Shown one piece after another: positions 43,753-52,033 of a DNA stretch of 64,000 nucleotides. Within the stretch, counting starts at the first letter, position 1; each line of letters opens with the position of its first letter. The translations under genes were made by a program, and so were the position numbers. The stretch is from assembly GCF_003344045.1 (NCBI RefSeq), contig NZ_QFWX01000004.1, positions 372,001 to 436,000 on the forward strand, written 5' to 3'. Under the pieces are notes generated by a model. The model ran no database searches and was not told the DNA's origin. It worked only from the letters and a program-made list of their open reading frames with translations. The stretch comes from Marinobacter vulgaris (GTDB lineage Bacteria; Pseudomonadota; Gammaproteobacteria; Pseudomonadales; Oleiphilaceae).

Positions 43753-45042
43753 TCAGTGTTTGCTGGGTGCCTGCGAATGCCGGCCAGCGGCCGACCGCGA
43801 ACGCAACAATGGCAGCGAAATGGTCGCAACGGCCCCGTCACCTGAGGGCGCTTCAATCGTGAACCGGCCCTGATGTGCCTTTACCACCGCCTGGACAACC
43901 GCCAGCCCGAGGCCCGTGCCGTGGGATTTGGTGGTATAGAAGGCCTCCAGCAGCTGACTGGCCTGTTCCGGTGAAAACCCGGGGCCGTTATCCTTTACCC
44001 GAACCACGAGCTCGCCGTCGAGTGAACCGATGGCAACCGTCACCTTCGTTGCGCCGGCCTCCACACTGTTGTTCACCAGATTGGTGCAGGCGCCAACCAG
44101 GGCGTCGCGGTTGCACATCAGCGACTCCCTGTCCGCGTCGTTGTCCAACTCGACGGTAACGCCCGGCGGGAGTTTCAGCCCGTCCAGAGCGGATGTGAAT
44201 GCCTGAACCAGCACCCCGGCAGACAACTCCTCCGCCAACCGGGTTTCGCCTCGGGCGAAAATCAGCATGTCGCGAACCTGCTGCTCCAGGTGCGTCAGAC
44301 GCGACATTAATCGGGAAGCGCAACGCTGTCGCATCTCTTCATCGAGATCCTCCTGGCTGAGGTGACCGCCATAGAGAATGGCAGCCGACAGCGGCGTGCG
44401 AATCTGGTGAGCCAGGGAGGCTACCATCTTGCCCATGGCCGACAGACGCTGGGCATGGGCAAGCTGAGCCTGGAGGTGACGGGTCTCGGTCAGATCCGTC
44501 AGCAGGATCAACTGCCCCGGCTGGTTCTCCATGGTGCGGATTTCGATGCTGACGCGGCGGCCATCCTTCAGGGACACTTCGTGGCCGTCGTCCCGGCGCG
44601 GCGCGAAACAGCGGCGAATGACATCCACCCAGCGTTCGCCGCCCAGAGGTTCTCCCAGCAGCGTAATCGCCGCAGGATTGGTCTGGGTGACCACACCCTG
44701 ACTGTCGAGCACCACAACCCCGGCCGGAAGCGCATGAAGCAGCGTAGACAGCCGGTCCGCCAGCTCTTCTTTCTGCTCAAGTTCCGCCTGACGCTGCCGT
44801 GACTCCGCCGAAAGTTCGCCGGACAACTGGTTAACACGGGACTCCAGAGTGCGATAGGAGTCAGTAATCTGCCGCGACATCTGGTTGAACAGATCCAGCG
44901 CTGTACCTACTGCCTCATCGCTCTGCTCAGGGAACAACGCTGTTACCTTATCATTGACATCCGCTGCCGCATTGGCCGAAGACTCCCTGTCCGCTGGAAG
45001 CTCCTTCGCCGACGACAGACCAACAAATTGCAACTGACTCAT
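43753..45042 (-). CDS. fleS: Flagellar sensor histidine kinase FleS
   Basis: Soluble partner kinase of FleR. From the ATG at 45042 (GAGGG seven bases upstream) the protein has 429 residues: a variable N-terminus and coiled coil (to about 95), a PAS domain (about 98-185), HisKA with H212 in SLAHQIRTPLSAA, and HATPase (about 310-415; TNLVNNSVEAG, KDNGPGF, GTGLGLAVVQAVVKAH). There are no membrane segments, as for Pseudomonas FleS. Confidence 0.94.
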   Translation of the reverse strand: MSQLQFVGLSSAKELPADRESSANAAADVNDKVTALFPEQSDEAVGTALDLFNQMSRQITDSYRTLESRVNQLSGELSAESRQRQAELEQKEELADRLSTLLHALPAGVVVLDSQGVVTQTNPAAITLLGEPLGGERWVDVIRRCFAPRRDDGHEVSLKDGRRVSIEIRTMENQPGQLILLTDLTETRHLQAQLAHAQRLSAMGKMVASLAHQIRTPLSAAILYGGHLSQEDLDEEMRQRCASRLMSRLTHLEQQVRDMLIFARGETRLAEELSAGVLVQAFTSALDGLKLPPGVTVELDNDADRESLMCNRDALVGACTNLVNNSVEAGATKVTVAIGSLDGELVVRVKDNGPGFSPEQASQLLEAFYTTKSHGTGLGLAVVQAVVKAHQGRFTIEAPSGDGAVATISLPLLRSRSAAGRHSQAPSKH

Positions 45043-45110
45043 AAACTCGCCCTCTGACCGGACCAAACACCGGCCCGTACCAATCGGATGGATCGTTTGG
45101 GCGTACTCTA

Positions 45111-45127
45111 GCCAGCACTGTGCCAAC
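45111..45127 (-). promoter_or_regulatory. Sigma-54 type promoter for fleSR
   Basis: Minus-strand TTGGCACAGTGCTGGC: perfect TTGGCAC at -24 and GC ten bases after GG; the -12 part reads TGGC in place of TTGC. It lies about 70 bases before the fleS ATG. FleQ/sigma-54 control of fleSR is established in Pseudomonas aeruginosa. Confidence 0.72.
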
Positions 45128-45207
45128 TTTAAATTTTGTTTATATTTCAAAGGGAAGGGAAATTATTAAAAAGACAGATGACGGGTTTACGTCACCCACA
45201 AACAACA

Positions 45208-45241
45208 ATGGCGCCGAAGGTTACAAACCTTTGACGCCATT
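45208..45241 (-). terminator. Intrinsic terminator after fleQ
   Basis: Stem AATGGCG/CGCCATT with an inner stem AAGGTT/AACCTT; on the minus strand the hairpin is followed by the T-rich TTGTTGTTTG. It begins 18 bases after the fleQ stop. Confidence 0.72.
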
Positions 45242-45258
45242 TGGAAAAGCCGGGACGT

Positions 45259-46710
45259 TCAGCTTTCCTCGGACTCTTCATCCCGGAGTCCGTACTTCCT
45301 GACCTTCTCCACCAGCGTGGTCCGCCGGATCCGCAGCTTCTCCGCGGCCCGGGCCACCACACCTCCGGCCTCGTCCAGCGCCTGCTGGATCAGCTGCCTC
45401 TCAAGGTTGGAGAGATAGTCCTTAAGGTCAATACCATTGACCGGTAACAGGGCCGGCGCGTCCAGGCCGATGAGCCCGGGAATGTTCGACGGCATCCCGG
45501 AATCCTCGACCGGGCGGTTTTCATCATAGTCGTCCACATAGCGGAACTTTTTGGGCAACTCCTGCACCCCGATGACCCCGTAGGGATGCATGATCGCCAG
45601 GCGTTCCACCAGGTTGGCCAACTCCCGGACATTACCGGGCCAGTCGTGGCGACACAGGCTCATGATCGCTGCGGAGTTCAGTCGCAGTGAGCCGCGTTTT
45701 TCTTTCTCCATGCGGGAAATCAGTTCATTGATCAGCAGGGGAATATCTTCGACCCTTTCCCGCAGGGACGGCATCTCGATGGGGAACACATTCAGGCGGT
45801 AGTAGAGGTCTTCCCGGAAATCACCGCTTTCAATCATGTCTTCCAGAACTTTGTGGGTTGCCGCAATCACCCGCACATTGGCGGACTGGGTACGATTACT
45901 GCCAACCCGCTCGTAGGTGCGCTCCTGCAATACCCGCAGTATCTTCACCTGCATGCTCAGGGGCATATCGCCGATCTCATCGAGGAACAGCGTTCCGCCC
46001 TCGGCCAGTTCAAAGCGCCCGACACGAGCGGTAATGGCCCCGGTAAAGGCACCTTTCTCATGCCCGAACAGCTCGCTTTCCAGCAACTCCGCGGGAATGG
46101 CGCCGCAGTTGACCGGAACGAACGGTTTGTCACGCCTGGCAGAGTGGTAATGCAGATTGCGGGCGACCACCTCCTTGCCGGTACCTGACTCACCGGTAAT
46201 CAGCACGCTCACATCCTTGTCAGCCACCTGCTCCATCAGCTGGCGAACAAACTGGACCTTGCGGCTGGTACCCACGAGACTACGGAAAAGCTGCAACCCA
46301 CGCTGCTGGCCGCGCTCCCGGGAGCGGGCAAACTGGGAACGGTAAATCTGGGCACGGTAAAGCGAGTCCACGAATTTGGTGTAATTCAGGGGCCACTCCA
46401 GGCGGGCAATCACCCGGCCGGCATGGTCCTCGGGCAAACCCTTCAGGTCGGGATTTCCCACCATCAGAACGGGCATGCCCTTGCCGGCCTCACACACCGA
46501 AGACACGGTTTTCTGGATACCGTCGTCCTCACCATTAATGACGACCACGGAGACTTCGTCCAGAACATCAGGATCGCCACTGGCAAGCAGCGAGCGCGCT
46601 TGCTCACCGAAGAGGATGTCTTCCTCGCCAATAAACTCGAGTATTGTGGCAATATCACGCTGTCTTGACTCGTCCTCGCTGAGCACCAGAACCTTGTTAT
46701 TCTTCAACAT
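45259..46710 (-). CDS. fleQ: Flagellar master regulator FleQ
   Basis: Enhancer-binding protein at the top of the polar flagellar cascade; in Pseudomonas it also responds to c-di-GMP and FleN. The 483 residues have an atypical receiver-like N domain in which the acceptor position reads VVVINGEDD without an aspartate, an AAA+ domain (Walker A GESGTGKE 173-180, GAFTGA) and a Fis-type helix-turn-helix at the C-terminus ([20 protein letters not shown]). It has its own sigma-70 type promoter. Located between fliT-like and fleS. Confidence 0.96.
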   Translation of the reverse strand: MLKNNKVLVLSEDESRQRDIATILEFIGEEDILFGEQARSLLASGDPDVLDEVSVVVINGEDDGIQKTVSSVCEAGKGMPVLMVGNPDLKGLPEDHAGRVIARLEWPLNYTKFVDSLYRAQIYRSQFARSRERGQQRGLQLFRSLVGTSRKVQFVRQLMEQVADKDVSVLITGESGTGKEVVARNLHYHSARRDKPFVPVNCGAIPAELLESELFGHEKGAFTGAITARVGRFELAEGGTLFLDEIGDMPLSMQVKILRVLQERTYERVGSNRTQSANVRVIAATHKVLEDMIESGDFREDLYYRLNVFPIEMPSLRERVEDIPLLINELISRMEKEKRGSLRLNSAAIMSLCRHDWPGNVRELANLVERLAIMHPYGVIGVQELPKKFRYVDDYDENRPVEDSGMPSNIPGLIGLDAPALLPVNGIDLKDYLSNLERQLIQQALDEAGGVVARAAEKLRIRRTTLVEKVRKYGLRDEESEES

Positions 46711-46742
46711 CCAAACGAATCTCTTGCGGGGATTTGTGCGGT

Positions 46743-46771
46743 ATTTAAGACTGAAAGAGTGCCCGAGTCAA
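46743..46771 (-). promoter_or_regulatory. Sigma-70 type promoter for fleQ
   Basis: Minus-strand TTGACT (46771-46766), 17 bases, then TTAAAT (46748-46743). This leaves a short leader of about 25-30 bases to the fleQ ATG. It fits the expectation that the master regulator is made from a housekeeping promoter. Confidence 0.68.
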
Positions 46772-46781
46772 TTTTATGACG

Positions 46782-47108
46782 CTATTTGGGAGGATTCGAG
46801 GAGACATTCTGGTAGGCCTTGGCAGCGCTCCGGTTCTGGTTGACCCCCTTGAGCGCCTGCTGGGCTTCAGCCTTGGCCTCTTTTGCCGAAATATTGGCAC
46901 GGTCGCAAAAAGTCTGCAGGGTTGCCAACCTCTCCCGGACTGGTTCCGGCCTCAGCTCCCCGGCCTCCAGAGCCGTCATCACCGGCTCGATGGTCGGTTT
47001 GACCTTTTCGTTGAGTCGCGACAGCTCTTCCCAGTTCTTTTCTGCAAGGGCTGTCTTCAGACGCTCTACCAGGGTATCCACTGCTCTGAGTTGCTCTGGC
47101 ACCGACAT
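46782..47108 (-). CDS. FliT-like flagellar protein
   Basis: A 108-residue helical protein from the ATG at 47108 (CGGAGA eight bases upstream): MSVPEQLRAVDTLVERLKTA, then EELSRLNEKVKPTIEPVMT and a Gln/Ala-rich end. Small helical proteins of this kind lie between fliS and fleQ in Pseudomonas and are thought to be FliT-type export chaperones for FliD. fliD and fliS are not in the window, so the assignment rests on position, size and helical character. Confidence 0.6.
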   Translation of the reverse strand: MSVPEQLRAVDTLVERLKTALAEKNWEELSRLNEKVKPTIEPVMTALEAGELRPEPVRERLATLQTFCDRANISAKEAKAEAQQALKGVNQNRSAAKAYQNVSSNPPK

Positions 47109-47146
47109 GAGTGCATCTCCGTTCTCGTAGAATAGCCCGGGCAATG

Positions 47147-47171
47147 GCCGGGGATCATAGCCAGCCCCGGC
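47147..47171 (-). terminator. GC-rich hairpin after DUF1329 gene
   Basis: Perfect 7-bp stem GCCGGGG / CCCCGGC with an 11-base loop in the gap between the DUF1329 stop and the fliT-like start. No T run follows, so it is a possible but unproven terminator. Confidence 0.35.
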
Positions 47172-47182
47172 AATGGCTGACG

Positions 47183-48541
47183 TCAGCGCCTGGCCGCCCT
47201 GCGGGCTGCAGACGCCGAAAACTCGTTGCCACGGAAACCGGGACTGAAGTCGTAGGCCTGGAAACCATCATCCAGCCCATCGATATAGTAACGCTGCGCT
47301 TTGAGATCGTACGTCATCTCCATGGTAGTCCAGAATACAGGCTCACCGTAATAGCTGATGTTGTGCGCCTCGGATACGCGCCAGAGCTCGCCGGCACTGT
47401 CGTATTCCTCACTGGCCAGAATCTGCCAGCTGTCCTCGTCCACGTAGAACACTCTGCGGGAATAGATGTGGCTGATGCCGGTACGCAGCCGCGCCTCTAC
47501 AACCCATACCCGATGCAGCTCGTAGCGGGCAAGTTGCTGATTGATGTGTTGCGGCCGGATAACGTCGTCAGGTTCAACCTCTTCATCGTGAAGCTTGTAG
47601 GCATTATAGGGCACATACATTTCACGTTTACCATTCAGCTCCCAGTCATACTGGTTCGGCGCACCGTTGTACATGTCTTTCTGATCAACAGATCTGAGCG
47701 ATGAAGAATTGGGCAGATCCGTTTCATAGGCCAGGTTGGGGGATCTGCGCAGGCGTCGCGTACCGGAATCATAGCGCCAGGCCAGCCGCGGCGAACGGAT
47801 CTGGTCGAGAGTCTCGTGAACCAGAGTGATGGTGCCCGCCAGGTTGGAAGGCGCTATGGTGTCGGTTTTCAGGTAAAAGATCTTGTTGTCAATATCTGCA
47901 AGATCGGCACCCCTGCGGCTGTACGCAAAGAAATAGTCGTACTCGTTCACAACCTGGTTGTAGGACCCGTTCACCTGAGGAGTCGCGGATGAACTGCGGA
48001 ACGAAAGCTCCTCCCCCCGGTAACGCAGGATATGGTTCCAGATCACCTGGAGGCCATTCTCCGGAATCGGGAAGGGGCTGGTCATGATAGCGTCCCTCAC
48101 GCCATTACCGTTGCTCAGAAGCTCGGCACTGAGGGCATTATCGCGGGACTCTTCATAAACATCCTGCGGGAAAGCTGCTGTGCGGCGCGTCTGGTAAACG
48201 GGCATCACAAATTCCGGACCATACTGCTTCAGCATCCGGATGTGCCCGTCCGTCAGCCTGTCACGATAAAGATCCAGGTTGTCAGCCGTTATCACGAACA
48301 AGGGTTCATCTTCCGGAAAGGGATTCACCTCGATCTGTCCCGGGCCCCAGTCAGCCGGCGGCGTTTCCAGCCCACCGGTCCACGCCGGAATGGTGCCGGA
48401 GCTGTTACCCGCCCGCTCCGCCCCTATTGGGGTAAGCTCATTGCCCAACCGTTCGGCCTCGGCCTCACTGACCTTCGCACACACGCCAGCTGAAAATCCG
48501 AGCACTGCCACTGCAAAACCTGCGACCCAATGGCTACGCAT
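47183..48541 (-). CDS. Exported DUF1329 family protein
   Basis: About 452 residues from the ATG at 48541 (purine-rich GGGAAGGGA just upstream): a clear signal peptide (MRSHWVAGFAVAVLGFSAGVCA, cleaved after VCA), then the family start KVSEAEAERLGNELTPIGAE and AGNSSGTIPAWTGGL. The rest is a beta-rich periplasmic or outer-membrane-associated domain with YNAYKLHDEEVEPDDVI and HVWVVEARLRTG-like strands typical of DUF1329. These proteins usually sit beside a DUF1302 partner; none is here. Function unknown; suggested links to envelope lipid or hydrophobic solute handling are inference. Confidence 0.82.
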   Translation of the reverse strand: MRSHWVAGFAVAVLGFSAGVCAKVSEAEAERLGNELTPIGAERAGNSSGTIPAWTGGLETPPADWGPGQIEVNPFPEDEPLFVITADNLDLYRDRLTDGHIRMLKQYGPEFVMPVYQTRRTAAFPQDVYEESRDNALSAELLSNGNGVRDAIMTSPFPIPENGLQVIWNHILRYRGEELSFRSSSATPQVNGSYNQVVNEYDYFFAYSRRGADLADIDNKIFYLKTDTIAPSNLAGTITLVHETLDQIRSPRLAWRYDSGTRRLRRSPNLAYETDLPNSSSLRSVDQKDMYNGAPNQYDWELNGKREMYVPYNAYKLHDEEVEPDDVIRPQHINQQLARYELHRVWVVEARLRTGISHIYSRRVFYVDEDSWQILASEEYDSAGELWRVSEAHNISYYGEPVFWTTMEMTYDLKAQRYYIDGLDDGFQAYDFSPGFRGNEFSASAARRAARR

Positions 48542-48758
48542 TCCCTTCCCTCTCCACTGAAACCACCTCCACGGAAACTGATCCGGATGCCTGGCCATTA
48601 CGATCCCCGGTCAACGGGCATCAACAGCCAAGCGATCAGATGTCACCCAAAATGCTGCGCCTTTTTGCCAAATTCAAACGACCGTTTCAAGCAAATCTTT
48701 GTAGTTTCTTGTCAGTGACTCACCGCTCAAGGGGAGGGAAGAAATTTACATCCGGAAA

Positions 48759-48767
48759 TGTTATAAT
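48759..48767 (+). promoter_or_regulatory. Extended -10 promoter for the DUF6586 gene
   Basis: TGTTATAAT is a perfect extended -10 (TG, one base, TATAAT) with no good -35, about 49 bases before the ATG at 48816. The rest of the 274-base divergent gap to the DUF1329 gene shows no other clear element. Confidence 0.55.
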
Positions 48768-48815
48768 TGTCGATTAATTCATCGCGCGACATAGACTCCG
48801 CCGACAGGTACCTCA

Positions 48816-49292
48816 ATGGCGTCACCATGGCATTCACTGGTTTCCCAGAAGATCTTTCTTGCCAGAACCCTGCTGGGCCAACTGGATGAGAGCGATCATC
48901 GGCCCGTGCGTGAAGCGCTAAGCCAGGGAGCGATTGAACTTGCCTTAAGGGCGAGGAAGCTGATTCTGGTGATGATCGCCAGGATGTACCAGCAAAAGCA
49001 GGACCAACCCGAAAACCTGACTGCTTTGACGGACCTGCTCGGGGAGGACCTTCCGGAGATAGCACAGCTTAGCCGGCTGGCCAGTGAGGGCCAGAGCTGG
49101 TGGAACCATCTTGAGCAACTGGAGCGGCATCAGGGGAACCCGCCGGTGGCCAAGAAAACCGTGAGTGATGAGAACGTGATCGCGGTCTCTGCGGATCCCG
49201 GACCGGACCGGTCGGCAGAGGCACTCGAGCGAACCCTGAGCGCGATGAAACACTTTACCGATACCCTTGAGGAACGCCATAGCGAGTGTTAA
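48816..49292 (+). CDS. DUF6586 family protein
   Basis: A 158-residue soluble helical protein: LVSQKIFLARTLLGQLDE, HRPVREALSQGAIELALRAR, and WWNHLEQLERHQ, followed by a polar tail. The same kind of protein lies in the topA-(this)-small ORF-sulA-lexA neighbourhood of Pseudomonas. No function is known to me. A weak AGG lies before the ATG. Next gene starts 46 bases downstream on the same strand. Confidence 0.72.
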   Translation: MASPWHSLVSQKIFLARTLLGQLDESDHRPVREALSQGAIELALRARKLILVMIARMYQQKQDQPENLTALTDLLGEDLPEIAQLSRLASEGQSWWNHLEQLERHQGNPPVAKKTVSDENVIAVSADPGPDRSAEALERTLSAMKHFTDTLEERHSEC

Positions 49293-49338
49293 TACCACGG
49301 CGTACCGACACCAGGGAACGAACTGAAAGGCTAACTGA

Positions 49339-49599
49339 ATGTCACCCTCTTTTTTTGAGATTGTACAACTGAGCAATGGCGATTACGCACTTCGCCGAAT
49401 CGACGATGACAGTGCGCCACTGGTAAAAATATCGTTCTCGGACGAAGCCAGAGAAATGATGCAGGACCGGGACATGAACGTGGCCAAAGCCATGATTGCC
49501 GCCGGCATAGAGGCCGCTGGAGATGTGAGCCACGACATTGACTGGGAAGAGGAAGAACCAGACGCCCATCAAAGCCGGCCTTCCTATACTCTTCACTGA
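49339..49599 (+). CDS. Small conserved-context hypothetical protein (lexA-sulA neighbourhood)
   Basis: An 86-residue acidic protein, MSPSFFEIVQLSNGDYALRR then SAPLVKISFSDEAREMM and an Asp/Glu-rich C-terminus. It occupies the place of the small ORF next to sulA in Pseudomonas aeruginosa (the PA3009 position). GAAAGG lies about ten bases before the ATG. The function is unknown. It converges on sulA with a 70-base gap in which I see no convincing terminator. Confidence 0.7.
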   Translation: MSPSFFEIVQLSNGDYALRRIDDDSAPLVKISFSDEAREMMQDRDMNVAKAMIAAGIEAAGDVSHDIDWEEEEPDAHQSRPSYTLH

Positions 49600-49669
49600 T
49601 CCGGGCCCTTCACGAACCCCGTAATTCCACTCGTCTGGACATTTTACAGATATGGGCGTTTTGCAGCCA

Positions 49670-50161
49670 TCAGCGCTGGCGCAGCACCACACCGTGGCTG
49701 TTGCCCAGGGCTGAGGCCTGCTCCAGCGACGTTCGCGCTTCACGCCCAAGCCTGTTTGTCCACATCACCACCGCATGACAGGTGCCCGCACTCAGCGCCC
49801 GCTCGGCCAGCTGGCGAGCCGGATAGTCCGCGGTGGACCGCAAAACCAGCAATTCACCCGCGACTATCCCCCGCATGGTCTGCCACTTACTGACCAGGCT
49901 CTGGGGTGGATCGATCCAGGCCAGCCAGCGCTTTTCCTGATTCAGCTGGGTCAACATCGGCAGCAGCAACTGGAAATTTTCCACCTGCCCTTCAGGCAGG
50001 ATGATTTCGGTTACATTGCCTGTCGAGGGTGCCGGACGCATCCGGGTGGTCGGCGTTTTGTCCGCCTCATCATGGCTGCTTAATCCGGCAGCCTCCGGGC
50101 CGACGAATCTGCTGCCCCCGTGAGCGTATGCCAGGTTCTGATTAAAGCTGAGTTGTTCCAT
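49670..50161 (-). CDS. sulA: SOS cell division inhibitor SulA
   Basis: SulA blocks FtsZ polymerisation during the SOS response. About 163 residues from the ATG at 50161 (GAGG seven bases upstream): a variable N-terminus (MEQLSFNQNLAYAHGGSRF) and a RecA-like SulA domain with VTEIILPEGQ, LLPMLTQLNQEKRWLAWIDP, and ARQLAERALSAGTCHAVVMW. It follows lexA by 85 bases on the same strand and has no CTG-N10-CAG box of its own in that gap, so it is likely read from the lexA promoter. Confidence 0.88.
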   Translation of the reverse strand: MEQLSFNQNLAYAHGGSRFVGPEAAGLSSHDEADKTPTTRMRPAPSTGNVTEIILPEGQVENFQLLLPMLTQLNQEKRWLAWIDPPQSLVSKWQTMRGIVAGELLVLRSTADYPARQLAERALSAGTCHAVVMWTNRLGREARTSLEQASALGNSHGVVLRQR

Positions 50162-50246
50162 GATAAGCCTCATCTGCCTATGAGCTGCGCCTTGCAGTGA
50201 TTGACACGCTGCGGGCGCTGCCTGAAATGTCCAATTACCCAGGGGA

Positions 50247-50855
50247 TCAGTGAAGATCCGAGCGACGGATAACCCCTACCCCCAGACCTTCAATAAACAG
50301 TTCCTGTTCTGCCAGGTCCACCTCAATCGGTGCGAATTCCTCGTTCTCCGCAACCAGATAGACCTTCGAGCCCTCCTTGCGGAAGCGCTTTACAGTCACC
50401 TCTTCGCCAACCCTGGCCACCACAATCTGGCCATTGTGTACATCGCTGGTCCGATGCACCGCCAGCAGATCGCCATCCAGAATACCTATGTCCTTCATGC
50501 TCATACCACGCACACGCAACAGGTAATCGGCTGATGGCGAGAAGAATTCCGGTCGCAGGGTGCAGTGATCTTCAATGTGCTCCTGGGCAAGAATCGGGCT
50601 GCCGGCAGCTACCTGACCTATGACCGGCAGGCCCGGGTCCGCCTCGACTTCCGGCAGGCGTATACCGCGGCTGGCACCGGGAACCATCTCGATGGCTCCT
50701 TTTCTTGCCAACGCCCTGAGGTGTTCTTCCGCCGCATTGGCTGAACGGAAGCCCAGTTCCGCAGCAATTTCCGCGCGGGTAGGCGGATATCCGGTCTCGT
50801 CGACATAGCGACGGATGATCTCCAATACCTGTGTCTGCCTTGCTGTCAGCTTCAT
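50247..50855 (-). CDS. lexA: SOS repressor LexA
   Basis: The 202 residues contain the winged-helix DNA-binding domain ([20 protein letters not shown]) and the self-cleaving peptidase domain with scissile bond A84-G85 (VAAGS), catalytic S119 (RGMSM) and K156 (VTVKRF). It is intact and should be cleaved upon RecA activation. LexA boxes lie just upstream. The gene is divergent from the amidoligase gene with 182 bases between. Confidence 0.97.
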   Translation of the reverse strand: MKLTARQTQVLEIIRRYVDETGYPPTRAEIAAELGFRSANAAEEHLRALARKGAIEMVPGASRGIRLPEVEADPGLPVIGQVAAGSPILAQEHIEDHCTLRPEFFSPSADYLLRVRGMSMKDIGILDGDLLAVHRTSDVHNGQIVVARVGEEVTVKRFRKEGSKVYLVAENEEFAPIEVDLAEQELFIEGLGVGVIRRSDLH

Positions 50856-50877
50856 GAGTCTTTGGCCCCGGTTGGTC

Positions 50878-50893
50878 CTGTTTTTATATACAG
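50878..50893 (-). promoter_or_regulatory. LexA (SOS) box of lexA-sulA
   Basis: Minus-strand CTGTATATAAAAACAG is a perfect CTG-N10-CAG operator, 23 bases before the lexA ATG. Confidence 0.93.
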
Positions 50894-50895
50894 TG

Positions 50896-50911
50896 ATTTG
50901 ACTATATACAG
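50896..50911 (-). promoter_or_regulatory. Second, degenerate LexA box
   Basis: Minus-strand CTGTATATAGTCAAAT has a perfect left half (CTGTATATA) but lacks the right CAG; its left half repeats that of the first box 18 bases away, as in the two-operator lexA promoters of other gammaproteobacteria. Confidence 0.55.
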
Positions 50912-51037
50912 TGTTTTATCCAGTGTAAAGGCGCAGTCGGGAATTTTTCATGACACCGGCTCATTGGACCGGCGAGCGGCTCTCCAGGTCAATATGACTG
51001 TGTTAAGGTAACGTTTATCCTTTGTGGAGACGTGTGA

Positions 51038-52033
51038 ATGAGCAACAGATGCAGTATGCCGGACATCATGAAAACCGATGACGGAAAGGAACGGAAGGTT
51101 GGTGTCGAGATAGAGCTGTCCGGTCTGGGATACCAGGACCTTGTAGCGCTGTCCTCAAAGCTTCTTGGTGGCGAGGCAAAATCTGTTGCGCGTTATGTCT
51201 CCGAAATTGAGACGGACGTTGGCACCTTCGCCATCGAACTGGATTCCGATCCCATCAAGGACCTGGACCTTCAGGATCGCAGACTGCCGGAATCGGTCCG
51301 AGAATTGGGCGGCCAGGCAATGACGGTGATAGACGCGGCAGCGGAAAAGATCGTGCCCCTGGAAATTGTCAGCCCGCCAATACCGTTCGGCGAGCTGGAG
51401 CGCATCGAGACCCTGTGTGACGAGCTGCGCCGCGCCGGCGCCCTTGGCAGTCGCGAAGCGATCTATTACGCGTTCGGATTGCAGCTGAATCCGGAGCTGC
51501 CGGATCTGAAGGCCGCAACCCTGGTGCGTTACCTGCAGGCCTTTGCGGCGCTGTATGAATGGCTCAAGGCGCGGCACCAGGTCGACCTGAGCCGCAAGGT
51601 AACCAGCTACATCGAGCCCTGGAACAGCACTTACATCGACCTGCTGATTGCCGAGGACTATGATCCGGACATGGATCAACTGATGAAGGACTACCTCCAC
51701 TACAATCCGACCCGCAACAAGGCCCTGGACCTGCTACCCCTGTTTGCCCACCTCAACAGCGACCTGCTGGCCAGATACGTGAAGGACGAGCGCATCAAGA
51801 GCCGGCCCACTCTCCATTATCGCCTGCCGGATTGCGACATTGACAACCCGGCCTGGCACTTCTCCACGGTGTGGAATGACTGGGTGGTACTGGAACAGCT
51901 GGTCGCCAACACCGCGGACCTGTCGGCCCTGGTGACCGAATTCCGCAACAGCCGCAAACTGAGCTTTCATAACCTGACCCGCAGCTGGGTCGATACCTCT
52001 GGCCAGTGGCTCCGGTCCCGGAACTATGTCTGA
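51038..52033 (+). CDS. Putative amidoligase (Amidoligase_2 family)
   Basis: A 331-residue soluble protein. RKVGVEIELSGL near the N-terminus (about residues 20-31) and the segment KIVPLEIVSPPIPFGELERI are the Glu-rich metal/ATP-site motifs of the Amidoligase_2 family, which belongs to the glutamine synthetase/GCS fold and is predicted to form amide bonds between carboxylates and amines. Central motifs EAIYYAFGLQLNPELPDL and SYIEPWNSTYIDLLIAEDYD follow. GGAG lies eight bases before the ATG. The next gene, a class I glutamine amidotransferase-like hydrolase, overlaps its end by 8 bases. Substrates are unknown. Confidence 0.78.
   Translation: MSNRCSMPDIMKTDDGKERKVGVEIELSGLGYQDLVALSSKLLGGEAKSVARYVSEIETDVGTFAIELDSDPIKDLDLQDRRLPESVRELGGQAMTVIDAAAEKIVPLEIVSPPIPFGELERIETLCDELRRAGALGSREAIYYAFGLQLNPELPDLKAATLVRYLQAFAALYEWLKARHQVDLSRKVTSYIEPWNSTYIDLLIAEDYDPDMDQLMKDYLHYNPTRNKALDLLPLFAHLNSDLLARYVKDERIKSRPTLHYRLPDCDIDNPAWHFSTVWNDWVVLEQLVANTADLSALVTEFRNSRKLSFHNLTRSWVDTSGQWLRSRNYV

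Noticed and set aside
48657..48670. TTTGGC...GC (minus strand) as a sigma-54 promoter of the DUF1329 gene
   Set aside because: GG and GC are nine bases apart rather than ten; sigma-54 spacing is strict.
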